NCBI GenBank assembly: GCA_958421945.1
Contig: CATZMZ010000006.1
Location: 1-64,000, forward strand
Direction: 5' to 3'
Origin: an uncultured Eubacteriales bacterium
GTDB taxonomy: Bacteria; Bacillota; Clostridia; Christensenellales; Borkfalkiaceae
DNA: 64,000 nt
Position 1 is the first letter of the stretch, and each line of letters starts with the position of its first letter. Of the stretch, positions 1 through 8,221 are shown piece by piece. Made by a program: the position numbers and the translations under genes. The notes under the pieces were generated by a model. That model was given only the letters and a program-made list of their open reading frames with translations, was not told the origin of the DNA and did no database searches.

Positions 1-58
1 GCTACGCAATACTTCGCTGCGCTTCGTATGTGAACTACGTTCAAGCCTTGAAAAAGTA

Positions 59-88
59 GTAAAAAGGAGCAACAAACGTTGCTCCTTT
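59..88 (-). terminator. Duplicate terminator hairpin of truncated tRNA-Pro copy
   Basis: Stem GGAGCAAC / GTTGCTCC with loop AAAC, followed on the minus strand by a T run. It is the same hairpin as at 182-211 and belongs to the truncated tRNA copy. Confidence 0.7.
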
Positions 89-181
89 ATATGGTCGGAG
101 TGACAAGACGGTTGCTCCGCAGGCTACGCAATACTTCGCTGCGCTTCGTATGTGAACTACGTTCAAGCCTTGAAAAAAGTA

Positions 182-211
182 GTAAAAAGGAGCAACAAAC
201 GTTGCTCCTCT
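182..211 (-). terminator. Rho-independent terminator of tRNA-Pro
   Basis: Stem AGGAGCAAC (188-196) pairs with GTTGCTCCT (201-209) around loop AAAC; on the minus strand it is followed by TTTTT (188-184). It lies 7 nt past the 3' end of the tRNA. Confidence 0.85.
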
Positions 212-217
212 TTTTGG

Positions 218-290
218 TCGGAGTGACAAGACTTGAACTTGCGACCTCTTGCCCCCCAGACAAGCGCGCTACCAACTGCGCTACACCCCG
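218..290 (-). tRNA. tRNA-Pro(GGG)
   Basis: The minus strand folds as a complete cloverleaf: acceptor CGGGGTG / CACTCCG (one G-U), anticodon stem CTTGT / GCAAG around loop CTGGGGG, giving anticodon GGG, and T stem GCAAG / CTTGT. The discriminator is A and the CCA end is not encoded. Promoter-like AT-rich sequence sits upstream (about 305-330). Pieces of this same gene are repeated on both flanks. Confidence 0.93.
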
Positions 291-618
291 TAACCGCTAA
301 AATAAAATATCTAATTATATGCTCGCTAAACCTTTTATTAAGGTAGCGCCCAAGACGCTTCCGCTCTCGGCATAAAGCCTCGCGGGCTTTGGCTACAAAC
401 AGTCCACAGGACTGTTTGCTTAACGCGTCGCCCCAACTGCGCTACACCCCGTAACCGCTAAAATAATAATATTTATTTATATACTCGCTAAACCTTTTAT
501 TAAGGTAGCGCCCAAGACGCTTCCGCTCTCGGCATAAAGCCTCGCGGGCTTTGGCTACAAACAGTCCACAGGACTGTTTGCTTAACGCGTCGCCCCAACT
601 GCGCTACACCCCGTAACC
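272..618. repeat. Tandem repeat carrying tRNA-Pro 5' fragment and its promoter
   Basis: A unit of 161-162 bp starts at 272 (inside the intact tRNA), 433 and 595 (last copy truncated after about 24 bp). Each unit holds the first roughly 20 nt of tRNA-Pro up to the D loop, then its upstream AT-rich promoter region, then a segment with three hairpins: ACCTT/AAGGT, AAAGCC/GGCTTT and AAACAGTCC/GGACTGTTT. The hairpins are identical in both full copies. Between 619 and 773 I see only AT-rich leader sequence of trmB. Confidence 0.88.
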
Positions 619-773
619 TTAAAACGTTATTGCGTGTTACGAATAATCATTTCCTTAACACAATGGCTATTGTATCACAATTTAATTTTTTTTGCAACAA
701 TTTTAACGTAATTATTAGACACATTTTCAAAATAATGTTAAAATATTCTTATAAGCTTATTTAAGGTTGCATT

Positions 774-1430
774 ATGAGGATAAGAAAGAAAAAACATTTA
801 GACGAAAGAGTTAAAAACGTTCGGAATTTGCTTGTTATTGCGGATAACGATATACTTAATTCCACAGAAGCAAATCAAGATAAAAGACTATTTGATTTTA
901 AAAGTATTTTCGGAAACGAACGCTCTGTTGAAATAGAAATCGGGTGCGGGAAAGGCGGTTTTATAATTGAAAAAGCAAAGCGCGAACAGTCAATAAATTT
1001 CGTTGCGGTCGAACTGTTGCAAAATATAATCGTAATGGCAGCCGAAGCCGCCGTGAGAGAAAACGTTAAAAATGTTTTATTTTTTAACTGTGGTGCGGAT
1101 TATTTGCCGCGATACGTTCCGTCGCAATCGGTTAAAGCCGTTTACCTGAATTTTTCGCCGCCGTTCAACGGAAAAAGATACGAGAACAGACGCCTTACTA
1201 AGCCGGAGCTTGTGTCCTTTTATAAAGACGTTTTAATGCCAGGCGGCGCGGTGTATCAAAAAACCGACGATAAAGATTTTTTTGAATATTCCATGGAAAA
1301 ATTCAGGGAGGGCGGTTTTATCGTTACCGAAACGGTGCTGACGGATAGCGATAACGTGCAAACCGAATACGAAAAGAAGTTCCGAAAGCTTGGTCTGCCG
1401 ATATATTCCTTTAAGGCTCAAAAGCAATAA
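774..1430 (+). CDS. trmB: tRNA (guanine-N7-)-methyltransferase
   Basis: Predicted SAM-dependent enzyme that makes m7G46 in tRNA. The 218-residue length is normal for the family. The SAM-binding glycine motif EIGCGKGG is near residue 60, and the family tail TEYEKKF...LGLPIY is near the C terminus. The motif that in relatives reads NFSDPWPKKRH reads NFSPPFNGKRY here, so the aspartate regarded as catalytic is replaced by proline, while the following RRLTKPE is kept. The gene stands alone between the tRNA-Pro repeats and a convergent regulator gene. I am confident of the family; activity on the usual substrate is less certain because of the substitution. Confidence 0.88.
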   Translation: MRIRKKKHLDERVKNVRNLLVIADNDILNSTEANQDKRLFDFKSIFGNERSVEIEIGCGKGGFIIEKAKREQSINFVAVELLQNIIVMAAEAAVRENVKNVLFFNCGADYLPRYVPSQSVKAVYLNFSPPFNGKRYENRRLTKPELVSFYKDVLMPGGAVYQKTDDKDFFEYSMEKFREGGFIVTETVLTDSDNVQTEYEKKFRKLGLPIYSFKAQKQ

Positions 1431-1450
1431 ACAGTATAATAAATCAGATA

Positions 1451-1470
1451 ATCTGAAATAAATTTCAGAT
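1451..1470. other. Short perfect palindrome after trmB
   Basis: ATCTGAAAT-AA-ATTTCAGAT, 21 nt after the trmB stop codon. No T run follows, so it may be a weak terminator or an RNA 3'-end stabiliser. Confidence 0.45.
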
Positions 1471-1496
1471 GTTAAATTAAGATAATACTTAAAAGT

Positions 1497-1519
1497 AAGC
1501 CGCGGTTAAACCGCGGCTT
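1497..1519 (-). terminator. Terminator between trmB and the XRE regulator gene
   Basis: Stem AAGCCGCGG (1497-1505) / CCGCGGCTT (1511-1519). On the minus strand it is followed by TTACTTTT, 8 nt after the regulator's stop, so it mainly serves that gene; it could act in both directions. Confidence 0.7.
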
Positions 1520-1526
1520 CGTGGGG

Positions 1527-2117
1527 TTATTTTTTGCTTCGAGGTTTTAGCTGCGACCATAAAATGGTTGCAATTTGCAGCGGTGCGCCAAGTAGGAAAA
1601 TCGTCCACATATGGCTTTTATAAAACTGAACAAAAATCGACGTTAAAACCGTCCATATTAAAAACGAAATCAAAATGAAAGAGTATTTTCTTTTGCCCCA
1701 GATGCTATTAAAAACGATAAGCACTACGAACGAAATAGGGCAGGCGTGGATAAAAACAATCCAAGGGCGGCTCGTCGCAAAAAAAGACGAATAAAAGAAA
1801 ATCATCGTTGCCAGAAGCCAAACGATAAGCACGGAAAGACAGGTGATGATGATTTTATTTGCGACGTTGTTTTTGCCCGTGTAAATTTTATCGTAAAACT
1901 CGTCGTTGCCCTCGGAAATGAGGTGGTCAACGGTAACTCCGAAGATATCCGCTATGTTCTTTAACACTTCGATAGGCGGCGTTGAATCGCCGTGTTCCCA
2001 CTTGGAAACGGATTTATCCGTATAATTCAGCTTTGCCGCAAGTTCGCTTTGCGTCATTTTGTTTTTAATTCTTAACGAGGTAATATTCTTTGCAAGAATT
2101 TCTTTAATATCGTCCAT
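1527..2117 (-). CDS. XRE-family regulator with a four-helix membrane tail
   Basis: Residues 1-65 form a Cro/C1-type helix-turn-helix (KMTQSELAAKLNY, then SVSKWEHGDSTP), a fold that binds operator DNA. After a linker, the C-terminal half has four hydrophobic segments at about residues 88-109, 118-140, 144-166 and 169-187. This suggests a membrane-tethered transcription factor. The length of 196 residues fits a common Bacillota architecture of HTH plus small membrane domain. The gene stands alone, converges on trmB and diverges from the glycosyltransferase gene. Targets and signal are unknown. The start is supported by a promoter that places transcription at or next to the ATG. Confidence 0.8.
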   Translation of the reverse strand: MDDIKEILAKNITSLRIKNKMTQSELAAKLNYTDKSVSKWEHGDSTPPIEVLKNIADIFGVTVDHLISEGNDEFYDKIYTGKNNVANKIIITCLSVLIVWLLATMIFFYSSFFATSRPWIVFIHACPISFVVLIVFNSIWGKRKYSFILISFLIWTVLTSIFVQFYKSHMWTIFLLGAPLQIATILWSQLKPRSKK

Positions 2118-2123
2118 AATTAA

Positions 2124-2152
2124 ATTTTAGCACATTTGGAGCAAAAAATCAA
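2124..2152 (-). promoter_or_regulatory. Sigma-A promoter of the XRE gene, probably leaderless
   Basis: On the minus strand TTGATT (2152-2147), 17-nt spacer, TAAAAT (2129-2124). Only 6 nt separate the -10 from the ATG at 2117, and there is no Shine-Dalgarno sequence, so the transcript would start at or beside the start codon. Confidence 0.6.
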
Positions 2153-2286
2153 CGGTTTTTAGTAAAATTCTACCGACAGTAGAGTAATTTTTGGGTCTGA
2201 ACGTCGATTTTAGACAGCTCTCGCACTAATAGAGTGGGTGTATCGCGGCTTTCAAGGTGCAAATTCTATTCGTAGAGTTTAATTGA

Positions 2287-2315
2287 TTGTGGATTGTTTA
2301 CGTTTGTTATATAAT
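2287..2315 (+). promoter_or_regulatory. Promoter of the glycosyltransferase operon
   Basis: TTGTGG (2287-2292), 17-nt spacer, TATAAT (2310-2315), 40 nt before the chosen start of the glycosyltransferase gene. Confidence 0.6.
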
Positions 2316-2354
2316 CTTATTGACCGAACGGATTTAATACGCAAGGAGGATTTT

Positions 2355-3290
2355 ATGGAGAATAATAAAATTATACCTATTGTTTATGCGGTAGACGATA
2401 ATTACGTGCCTTTTATGTGCGTTTCGCTTAAATCGATTATCGACAATTCCTCTCGGGGGTGCTTTATTCGGGTTTTCGTGCTGAATACGGGACTTTCCGA
2501 CGAAAACAAAGAAAAAATCGAAAGGTTTATTAAAGATAATTCCGACTCCGTCGAATTAGAATACGTTGACGTTGCCGGAAGAATGGATAAAATCGTTTCG
2601 AAAATGCATTTAAGGGATTACTATACCAAGGCAATTTATTTCAGGATTTTTATTCCGTCGTTATTTTCGCAGTACGAAAAAATTATTTACGTCGATTGCG
2701 ACACCGTTTTTCTCGGGGATATTTGCGAACTTTATAACGTCGATTTAAAGAATAATATCGTTGCGGCAATTCATGAGGAGGCTATGTCTTCTTACGAATG
2801 CTTCGGCTTGTATTCGGAAGTGTTTTTAGACGTGCCGCGACTAAACTATTTCAATTCGGGATTACTCGTTATCAATAACCCCGTTTATAATTTCGAAAGA
2901 ATCGAAACCAAATTCATAAATCTGATGCTTTCGGAAAAATTCGAGGTAGCGCCCGACCAGGACTGTTTGAACGTTCTATTAAAAAATCGCGTTTTACTTC
3001 TCGACGTGGGTTGGAATAAAACGCCCATTTCCGATAAAGCTTTCCCCGATGAAGAGGTTAAAGTTATTCATTATAAGTTGAATTTCAAGCCGTGGCATTA
3101 CAGGGGTATAAGATACGAGGAATATTTCTGGAATTACGCCGAAAAAACCCCTTATTACGATACGTTGCTTTCAATGCTTGACGGGTATTCGGAGGCGGAC
3201 AGAGAAAATGATTCGAGGGCGTTCAGCAATCTTAAGCAGATGGCTTTGGATTATGTCAAGATAAAACGCGCGAAAAAGGTTTTGGGGTAA
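2355..3290 (+). CDS. Glycosyltransferase family 8 protein
   Basis: Predicted retaining glycosyltransferase using a nucleotide-sugar donor. The N terminus (IPIVYAVDDNYVPFMCVSLKSI) is typical of GT8; the metal-binding DXD motif appears as YVDCDTVFLGD near residue 110, and the second metal ligand region as HYKLNFKPW near residue 245. The frame is open from 2283, but the ATG at 2355 has a strong AAGGAGG 7 nt upstream and starts at the expected residue, giving 311 residues. It is the first gene of a tight set with an acyltransferase and a CrtO-like protein, which suggests a role in building an acylated glycolipid or envelope glycan. The sugar and acceptor are unknown. Confidence 0.87.
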   Translation: MENNKIIPIVYAVDDNYVPFMCVSLKSIIDNSSRGCFIRVFVLNTGLSDENKEKIERFIKDNSDSVELEYVDVAGRMDKIVSKMHLRDYYTKAIYFRIFIPSLFSQYEKIIYVDCDTVFLGDICELYNVDLKNNIVAAIHEEAMSSYECFGLYSEVFLDVPRLNYFNSGLLVINNPVYNFERIETKFINLMLSEKFEVAPDQDCLNVLLKNRVLLLDVGWNKTPISDKAFPDEEVKVIHYKLNFKPWHYRGIRYEEYFWNYAEKTPYYDTLLSMLDGYSEADRENDSRAFSNLKQMALDYVKIKRAKKVLG

Positions 3291-3297
3291 AGATTAA

Positions 3298-4122
3298 ATG
3301 TTGGACGAAGGCAGAAAAGCCGTTTTAAGCAGAATAAAAGAATACGAAACGGCGGGATTATTCGATAAGGATGTCGAGGCAGACCCGCCGCACGTTACGC
3401 TTTTACCCGATAAAATCGATTATACGGGCGAGAAATTTTGTTCTAAGTTTTCAACGCGCATCGCAAACACGATTGCCGTTTGGTATTACGAAAACGAGTT
3501 AAAAAAAGGCAACTATGCGATAAAAGAAGTAAACGGTATCGAAAACTTTTTAAGCGTGGAGGGCGGCGCGGTTATAACCTGCAACCATTTCAGCGTGTAC
3601 GATAATTACGCAGTTTACAGGACGATTTCCAAACATCTGAACGGGCGCAACCTTTACAAGGTTATTAAAGAGGACAATTATACGAACTTTAAGGGTTTAT
3701 ACGGGTTCTTTTTCAGACACTGTAACACTCTTCCGCTCTCGTCTAACACTCAAACAATGATTAAATTTTTGCGGGCGATTAAAACGTTGCTCGGACGGGG
3801 TGAGAAAATTCTGATTTATCCCGAACAGGCTATGTGGTGGAATTATAAAAAGCCGAGACCGATGAAGGACGGGGCGTTTAAGCTTGCGGCGATGAATAAA
3901 AAACCCGTTATTCCTTGCTTTATCACGATGGAGGACGGCGAAAAGGTTTTACGTGACGGTTCTCTTTCGCAAAAGTATACCGTGTGGTACTTGCCGCCGA
4001 TTTATCCGAAAGAGGAGCTTTCCGAAAAGGAAAACATTAAATATATGAAGGAAAAAAATTACGAGCTGTGGAAGGATTTATACGAGCGGGTTTACGGTGA
4101 AGAATTAAAATACGGTGATTAA
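3298..4122 (+). CDS. 1-acylglycerol-3-phosphate acyltransferase (PlsC-like)
   Basis: Member of the PlsC/LPLAT acyltransferase superfamily. The catalytic HX4D motif is visible as NHFSVYD near residue 96, and a later block YPEQAMWW near residue 178 matches the substrate-binding region (usually PEGTR). The roughly 85-residue N-terminal extension before the HX4D block is longer than in minimal PlsC. It starts 7 nt after the glycosyltransferase and is followed 2 nt later by the CrtO-like gene, so the three should be co-transcribed. It may transfer a fatty acid to a lipid or glycolipid intermediate rather than serve as the housekeeping PlsC; the sequence alone does not decide this. Confidence 0.82.
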   Translation: MLDEGRKAVLSRIKEYETAGLFDKDVEADPPHVTLLPDKIDYTGEKFCSKFSTRIANTIAVWYYENELKKGNYAIKEVNGIENFLSVEGGAVITCNHFSVYDNYAVYRTISKHLNGRNLYKVIKEDNYTNFKGLYGFFFRHCNTLPLSSNTQTMIKFLRAIKTLLGRGEKILIYPEQAMWWNYKKPRPMKDGAFKLAAMNKKPVIPCFITMEDGEKVLRDGSLSQKYTVWYLPPIYPKEELSEKENIKYMKEKNYELWKDLYERVYGEELKYGD

Positions 4123-4124
4123 AA

Positions 4125-4796
4125 ATGTTGTGGTATTTATTTATTCTTTTCGCGTATTTCGCGATTTCGGTTATAAATTTTATTGCGTTGCGTTGCACTC
4201 GGTTTTTTTACTGTTTCGGAATGCCCGCACTCGCTATTATCGTCGTTTTTTTAATTGATTTGCTTGCCGCGGGGGTGGTAAGATGGATTCTTCCGCAAAA
4301 GTTGTTCGGTTGCGATAAAAAATTTTTTTGCGCTTCGCCGAAACGCGCTAAAACTTACGAAAAACTTGGGATTAAAAGTTGGAAATCGAAAATTCCCGAA
4401 TGGGGCGGGCTGACGTCGTTCAGGAAAAACAAAATATCCGACCCAAAAAACAACGAATACGTTAAGCGGTTTATCGTCGAGTCTAATTACGGCGTTGCCG
4501 TTCATTTTGCGGGAATGGTGCTTGGGTTTGCCGTTATTTTTATAGACCTTGGCAACCTGTACGGCATCGGTTTGCCCGTGGCGGTGATAAACGCCGTTTA
4601 CTGCTGGCTGTCCTTTGCCGTTTTAAGGTATAATCTTCAGAAGCTGCACCAACTTTATCGTATTAACGAACGCCGCGCGGCGAAAATCAAAACCGAAAAA
4701 CCCGACGGCGCGGAAACGGTTTCCGCTTGCGATGAAAGATGTTGCGACGAGGTAAAGGCTGCCGACGTCGCTTGCACTGAAAGTCGCGGCGAATAA
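4125..4796 (+). CDS. CrtO-like membrane acyltransferase
   Basis: Membrane protein of 223 residues with hydrophobic segments at about 3-24, 30-55, 127-145 and 148-168. The central stretch YEKLGIKSWKSKIPEWG, the following FIVES and the late RYNLQKLHQLYR resemble the conserved blocks of glycosyl-4,4'-diaponeurosporenoate acyltransferase (CrtO of the staphyloxanthin pathway). In that pathway CrtO esterifies a sugar with a fatty acid. No carotenoid genes are present here, so an acylated glycolipid is a safer guess. The C-terminal 45 residues are charged and low in complexity. It is the last gene of the three-gene set and is followed by a terminator. Confidence 0.65.
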   Translation: MLWYLFILFAYFAISVINFIALRCTRFFYCFGMPALAIIVVFLIDLLAAGVVRWILPQKLFGCDKKFFCASPKRAKTYEKLGIKSWKSKIPEWGGLTSFRKNKISDPKNNEYVKRFIVESNYGVAVHFAGMVLGFAVIFIDLGNLYGIGLPVAVINAVYCWLSFAVLRYNLQKLHQLYRINERRAAKIKTEKPDGAETVSACDERCCDEVKAADVACTESRGE

Positions 4797-4890
4797 AGGC
4801 GAAAGAATTATTTATAGAATTGAGCTCGGGAATTGCGACAAGAAATTTCGGGCAAGAATTAAAAGTCGCGACGCAGCGAAAAAAATTTAA

Positions 4891-4920
4891 GACAAACCCT
4901 TTGCAACGGTTTGTCTTTTT
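4891..4920 (+). terminator. Terminator of the glycosyltransferase/acyltransferase operon
   Basis: Stem GACAAACC (4891-4898) / GGTTTGTC (4908-4915) followed directly by a run of six T. Confidence 0.9.
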
Positions 4921-4957
4921 TCTTTACTTATTTTTTAAAATGTAGTACAATATCATT

Positions 4958-6145
4958 ATGAAATTTATACATTGCGCGGACTTGCACATAGATTCCAAAA
5001 TCAAAACGTTGCCGTCCGATAAAAGTAAAATAAGACGAGAGGAAATAATCCGCACTTTCGAAAGGTTGACGGACTATGCGGCGGAAAACGGCGTTACCGC
5101 GGTAATTATCGCGGGCGATATGTTTGATGATTCGGGTGCGTCCGAAAAAGCGAAGAACAGGGTTTTTGCGGCGATTAAGGCGCACCCCGAAACCGATTAT
5201 CTCTATTTGACGGGTAATCACGATGAAAGCTGTTTTTTCTCTCGCGAGAATCTGCCCGAAAACTTTAAAACGTTCGGCGAAAGGTGGACTTCGTTCCGTT
5301 ACGGCGGCGTGTGCGTGACGGGCGTTTCGGCACGCGGGGAAAATTTCGACCCCGTTTACGGCGCGCTCGATTTAAGTGCGAAAGACGTTAATATCGTGGC
5401 AATGCACGGGCAGGTTGCGGGTTATAAGTCGGAGGAACGCGCCGAGCTGATAAGTCTGCCGCTGCTTACCGATAAAAACGTAGATTATCTTGCGCTCGGG
5501 CATATACATTTTTATTCGGCGAATAAGCTTGACGAGCGCGGTATTTACGCGTATAGCGGTTGTCTTGACGGGCGCGGTTTTGACGAAACGGGCAAAAAGG
5601 GATTCGTGTTGCTTGAAATTCCGAACGACGCGAACGGTACGTGCGATATTAACGATGCGGTCGGTTTTGGCGGTACTGCGGAAGGTTCGGGCGCGGATAG
5701 TGCCGGCGACGTTGCGACTTCGGGAGAGTTTCGCCGTAACGCGGTTAAAGCGGAGTTCGTTCCGTTTTCTTCGCGCGAGTTTTTCGAGGTCGAGCTTTCC
5801 GTTACGGGCGAAGCCGACTGGTTCGATTTCCGCGAGCGCGCGTTAAAGAAATTAAAGTCGGATTATCCTGCGGAAAGTCTCGTTAAAGTTATTTTTACGG
5901 GCGAGCATAAACCCGATTTCGAGATCGATAAAGAAGCTTTTGCGGCGCGGCTTAACGAGATGTTTTTCTTCGGAAAGGTTTACGATAAAACCACGCTTGA
6001 AATTTCGGACGAGGATTTTAAAAACGACAAATCCGTTCGCGGCGAATTCGTGCGGGCGGTATGGAACAGCAAGCTGCCCGACGATAAAAAGACCGCGGTG
6101 ATTATGCTTGGGTTAAACGCGTTAAAGGGAGAGGATATAAGATGA
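4958..6145 (+). CDS. yhaO: Metallophosphoesterase DNA repair nuclease (YhaO/SbcD-like)
   Basis: Calcineurin-type phosphoesterase of the Mre11/SbcD group. All metal-binding blocks are present in order: ADLHIDS (residue 8), AGDMFDD (51), TGNHDE (86), AMHG (about 149) and GHIHFY (about 179). The 395-residue length fits the family. A low-complexity Gly/Ala/Ser linker at about 232-258 separates the nuclease from the C-terminal domain. The start codon of the following ATPase overlaps its stop codon (ATGA), so the two are translationally coupled, as expected for a nuclease-ATPase pair that processes DNA ends. The closest architecture is Bacillus YhaO rather than SbcD, because the partner has membrane segments. 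Confidence 0.85.
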   Translation: MKFIHCADLHIDSKIKTLPSDKSKIRREEIIRTFERLTDYAAENGVTAVIIAGDMFDDSGASEKAKNRVFAAIKAHPETDYLYLTGNHDESCFFSRENLPENFKTFGERWTSFRYGGVCVTGVSARGENFDPVYGALDLSAKDVNIVAMHGQVAGYKSEERAELISLPLLTDKNVDYLALGHIHFYSANKLDERGIYAYSGCLDGRGFDETGKKGFVLLEIPNDANGTCDINDAVGFGGTAEGSGADSAGDVATSGEFRRNAVKAEFVPFSSREFFEVELSVTGEADWFDFRERALKKLKSDYPAESLVKVIFTGEHKPDFEIDKEAFAARLNEMFFFGKVYDKTTLEISDEDFKNDKSVRGEFVRAVWNSKLPDDKKTAVIMLGLNALKGEDIR

Positions 6146-8142
6146 AACTGATACGATGCAAAATATCCGCTTTCGGGAAGCTTTGCGATTTCGAATGTGA
6201 ATTTTCCTCCGGACTTAACACGATAAAGCAGGATAACGGCTGGGGCAAAAGCACGCTTGCCGCGTTTATAAAATCGATGTTTTACGGGCTGGACGACGGC
6301 AAACGCTCCGTCGCGGAAAACGAACGTATTAAATACAGACCGTGGAATTCTACGGGTACGTTCGGCGGAAGCGTGGTTTTCGAGTGGGGCGGAAAGGAAT
6401 ATCGGCTGGAACGGTTTTTCGGCGCGAAAAAATCGGACGATACCGTCAGACTGTTCGACAACGCGACGGGCAAAGAATTCGGGAAAACCGAAAATCTCGG
6501 CGCGCGCGTGTTTCAGATTGACGAGGAAGGCTTTTTATCGACCACGTTTTTTTCGCAAAAAGATTTCGAAGTAAAAAGCAACACGAGCTTAACCGCAAAA
6601 TTCAACGAAGTAAACGAAATTCAGGACAGCGCGCTGTTCGATAAGGCGGTCGAAAAGCTCGAAGCGAAAGCGAAAAGTTATAAATACAGCGGCAACAGGG
6701 GGTTGATACCCGAAATTAAAGCGGAACAGTTCGCCGTCGGCGAAAAAATCGAGCGCGCGGGGCGTGCGGGGCGCGAAGCCGCCACACTTAAAGAGTCCGC
6801 AAAAAAACTCGAAGCCGAAACGGAAGAAATTAAAAAGCGTTGCGACGAACTTGTTTTAAGGATACAAAAGGCGGGTAAAGCGGAAGCGGTCGCGGTTAAA
6901 AAAGACAGATACGTAAAAGCGGTGAACGAGCGCAATTCTCTGACGGAACGCAAAGTGTCCGCAGAACGCGTTTTTAACGGCGTAGTTCCCGACGAAACGA
7001 CGGTATCGGGTATTCAAAGCTGCGTAGAGGAATTAAACAGAAACGCCGAACGCGAGAAAATTCTTGCAGAAGATATAGAAATGCTCGAAAAAACCCGTAA
7101 CTATGCGCAAGACTTTTCGGGCAAACGCAATCTAAGCGTGGCGTTTTTAATTTTTGCGGCGTTATGCGCGGTTGCCGGCGTGGGTTTTTGCATTATAAAC
7201 GTTACGCTTGCGGCGGTGGCGGCGTTCGTCGTTGCGGCGGTGTTCGGTTCTCTTTGCGCGTTTTATTTTTTTGGCAAGAAAAGGTCGAACGACGACGGCG
7301 GCGAGAGTATGCTTGCGAAAAAGAAAGCCGACCTTGCCGAATATCTTAAAATAGACGAGGCTTACAAGGCTAACCTCGAAAAGGTTATGGCGGATTACGA
7401 AATTCCGCGCGGTTACGGCTATTCTTTTGCGTTAAACGAGATTAAAAAGACGGTGGAAACGATAAAATCGCTTTCGGAACGCATCAAAAATCTCGACGAG
7501 GAGATTAAAGAACTTGTCTCGGACGAGAGTATTCTTGCGGAAAAAAAAGCTACGGAAAGCGTTCATGCGTTAAAGGCGGAGCTTGACCGCGCACAGGCGG
7601 AATATCGCGAAAAAACCGCCCTGCTCGCCGCAAGAAACAACGACGTTAAAAACTATCTTGCCGAAGCCGACGCTCTGCGCGATTACGAAAATCGTCGGGA
7701 CGAATTAAGCGAAAAGCTCGCCGAATACGAGTCCGAGCTTGAAACGGTTAAAACCACCCTCGACTTTTTGAAGGTTGCGGACGAAAACCTTAAAGTTAAA
7801 TACCGCGCGCCGTTAAAGGACAGCCTCAACAAATATTTAAGACTTATCACGGGCGGTTGGGTTGCGGACATCGACACCGATTTAAAGGTCACGATAGAGG
7901 AGAAGGGCGGCAATCGCGAAACGGATTTTTACAGCAAAGGTTCGAGAAATCTTTTTGAAATCTGCAAGCGGTTTGCTCTTACCGACGTGCTGTTTACCGC
8001 AGAAAAGCCTTTTATAATTTTGGACGACCCGTTCTATAACCTTGACGACGAAAAGATTAAACAGTCGCTATCGCTTATTAAAAAATTATCGGAAAGCTAT
8101 CAGATTATCTATCTCGTCTGTCACGAATCGAGAAGGGCTTAA
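6142..8142 (+). CDS. yhaN: YhaN-like SMC-type ATPase with central membrane segments
   Basis: Short Rad50/SbcC-type ATPase of 666 residues. The N-terminal Walker A is QDNGWGKST (about 31-39); the C-terminal half supplies the signature-like YSKGSRNLFEI (about 598) and Walker B FIILDDPFYNLDD (about 627). Long coiled coils fill residues 170-310 and 385-560. Two adjacent hydrophobic segments at about 335-380 interrupt the coiled coil in place of a zinc hook, which would tether the complex to the membrane as in Bacillus YhaN. It forms a unit with the overlapping nuclease gene. A role in DNA end processing at the membrane is inferred from family and partner. Confidence 0.83.
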   Translation: MKLIRCKISAFGKLCDFECEFSSGLNTIKQDNGWGKSTLAAFIKSMFYGLDDGKRSVAENERIKYRPWNSTGTFGGSVVFEWGGKEYRLERFFGAKKSDDTVRLFDNATGKEFGKTENLGARVFQIDEEGFLSTTFFSQKDFEVKSNTSLTAKFNEVNEIQDSALFDKAVEKLEAKAKSYKYSGNRGLIPEIKAEQFAVGEKIERAGRAGREAATLKESAKKLEAETEEIKKRCDELVLRIQKAGKAEAVAVKKDRYVKAVNERNSLTERKVSAERVFNGVVPDETTVSGIQSCVEELNRNAEREKILAEDIEMLEKTRNYAQDFSGKRNLSVAFLIFAALCAVAGVGFCIINVTLAAVAAFVVAAVFGSLCAFYFFGKKRSNDDGGESMLAKKKADLAEYLKIDEAYKANLEKVMADYEIPRGYGYSFALNEIKKTVETIKSLSERIKNLDEEIKELVSDESILAEKKATESVHALKAELDRAQAEYREKTALLAARNNDVKNYLAEADALRDYENRRDELSEKLAEYESELETVKTTLDFLKVADENLKVKYRAPLKDSLNKYLRLITGGWVADIDTDLKVTIEEKGGNRETDFYSKGSRNLFEICKRFALTDVLFTAEKPFIILDDPFYNLDDEKIKQSLSLIKKLSESYQIIYLVCHESRRA

Positions 8143-8221
8143 AGACCGAACGGCTCGATTTTTCGATTTTTTAAGCTAAAAACGAAAAACAGCATAAAAA
8201 CAATAACAACCGAAAGAGAAA

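Larger units (their letters stand above)
1..232. repeat. Tandem repeat carrying tRNA-Pro 3' fragment and its terminator
   Basis: Two copies of a unit of about 109 bp lie at 1-109 and 123-232, nearly identical apart from one inserted A and a short divergent stretch just after the hairpin. Each unit ends in the 3' part of a minus-strand tRNA-Pro (acceptor strand plus most of the T arm) followed, in tRNA reading direction, by the same hairpin terminator and spacer. In the second copy the tRNA continues into a complete gene; in the first it breaks off inside the T arm and runs into unrelated sequence (110-122). The window begins inside copy one, so more copies may lie upstream. Confidence 0.85.

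Noticed and set aside
1..618. Possible CRISPR array in the repeats at the left edge
   Set aside because: Units are over 100 bp, there are no short unique spacers, and each repeat carries tRNA sequence.
2160..2280. Possible riboswitch before the glycosyltransferase operon
   Set aside because: The stretch lies upstream of the promoter at 2287-2315 and forms no convincing structure.
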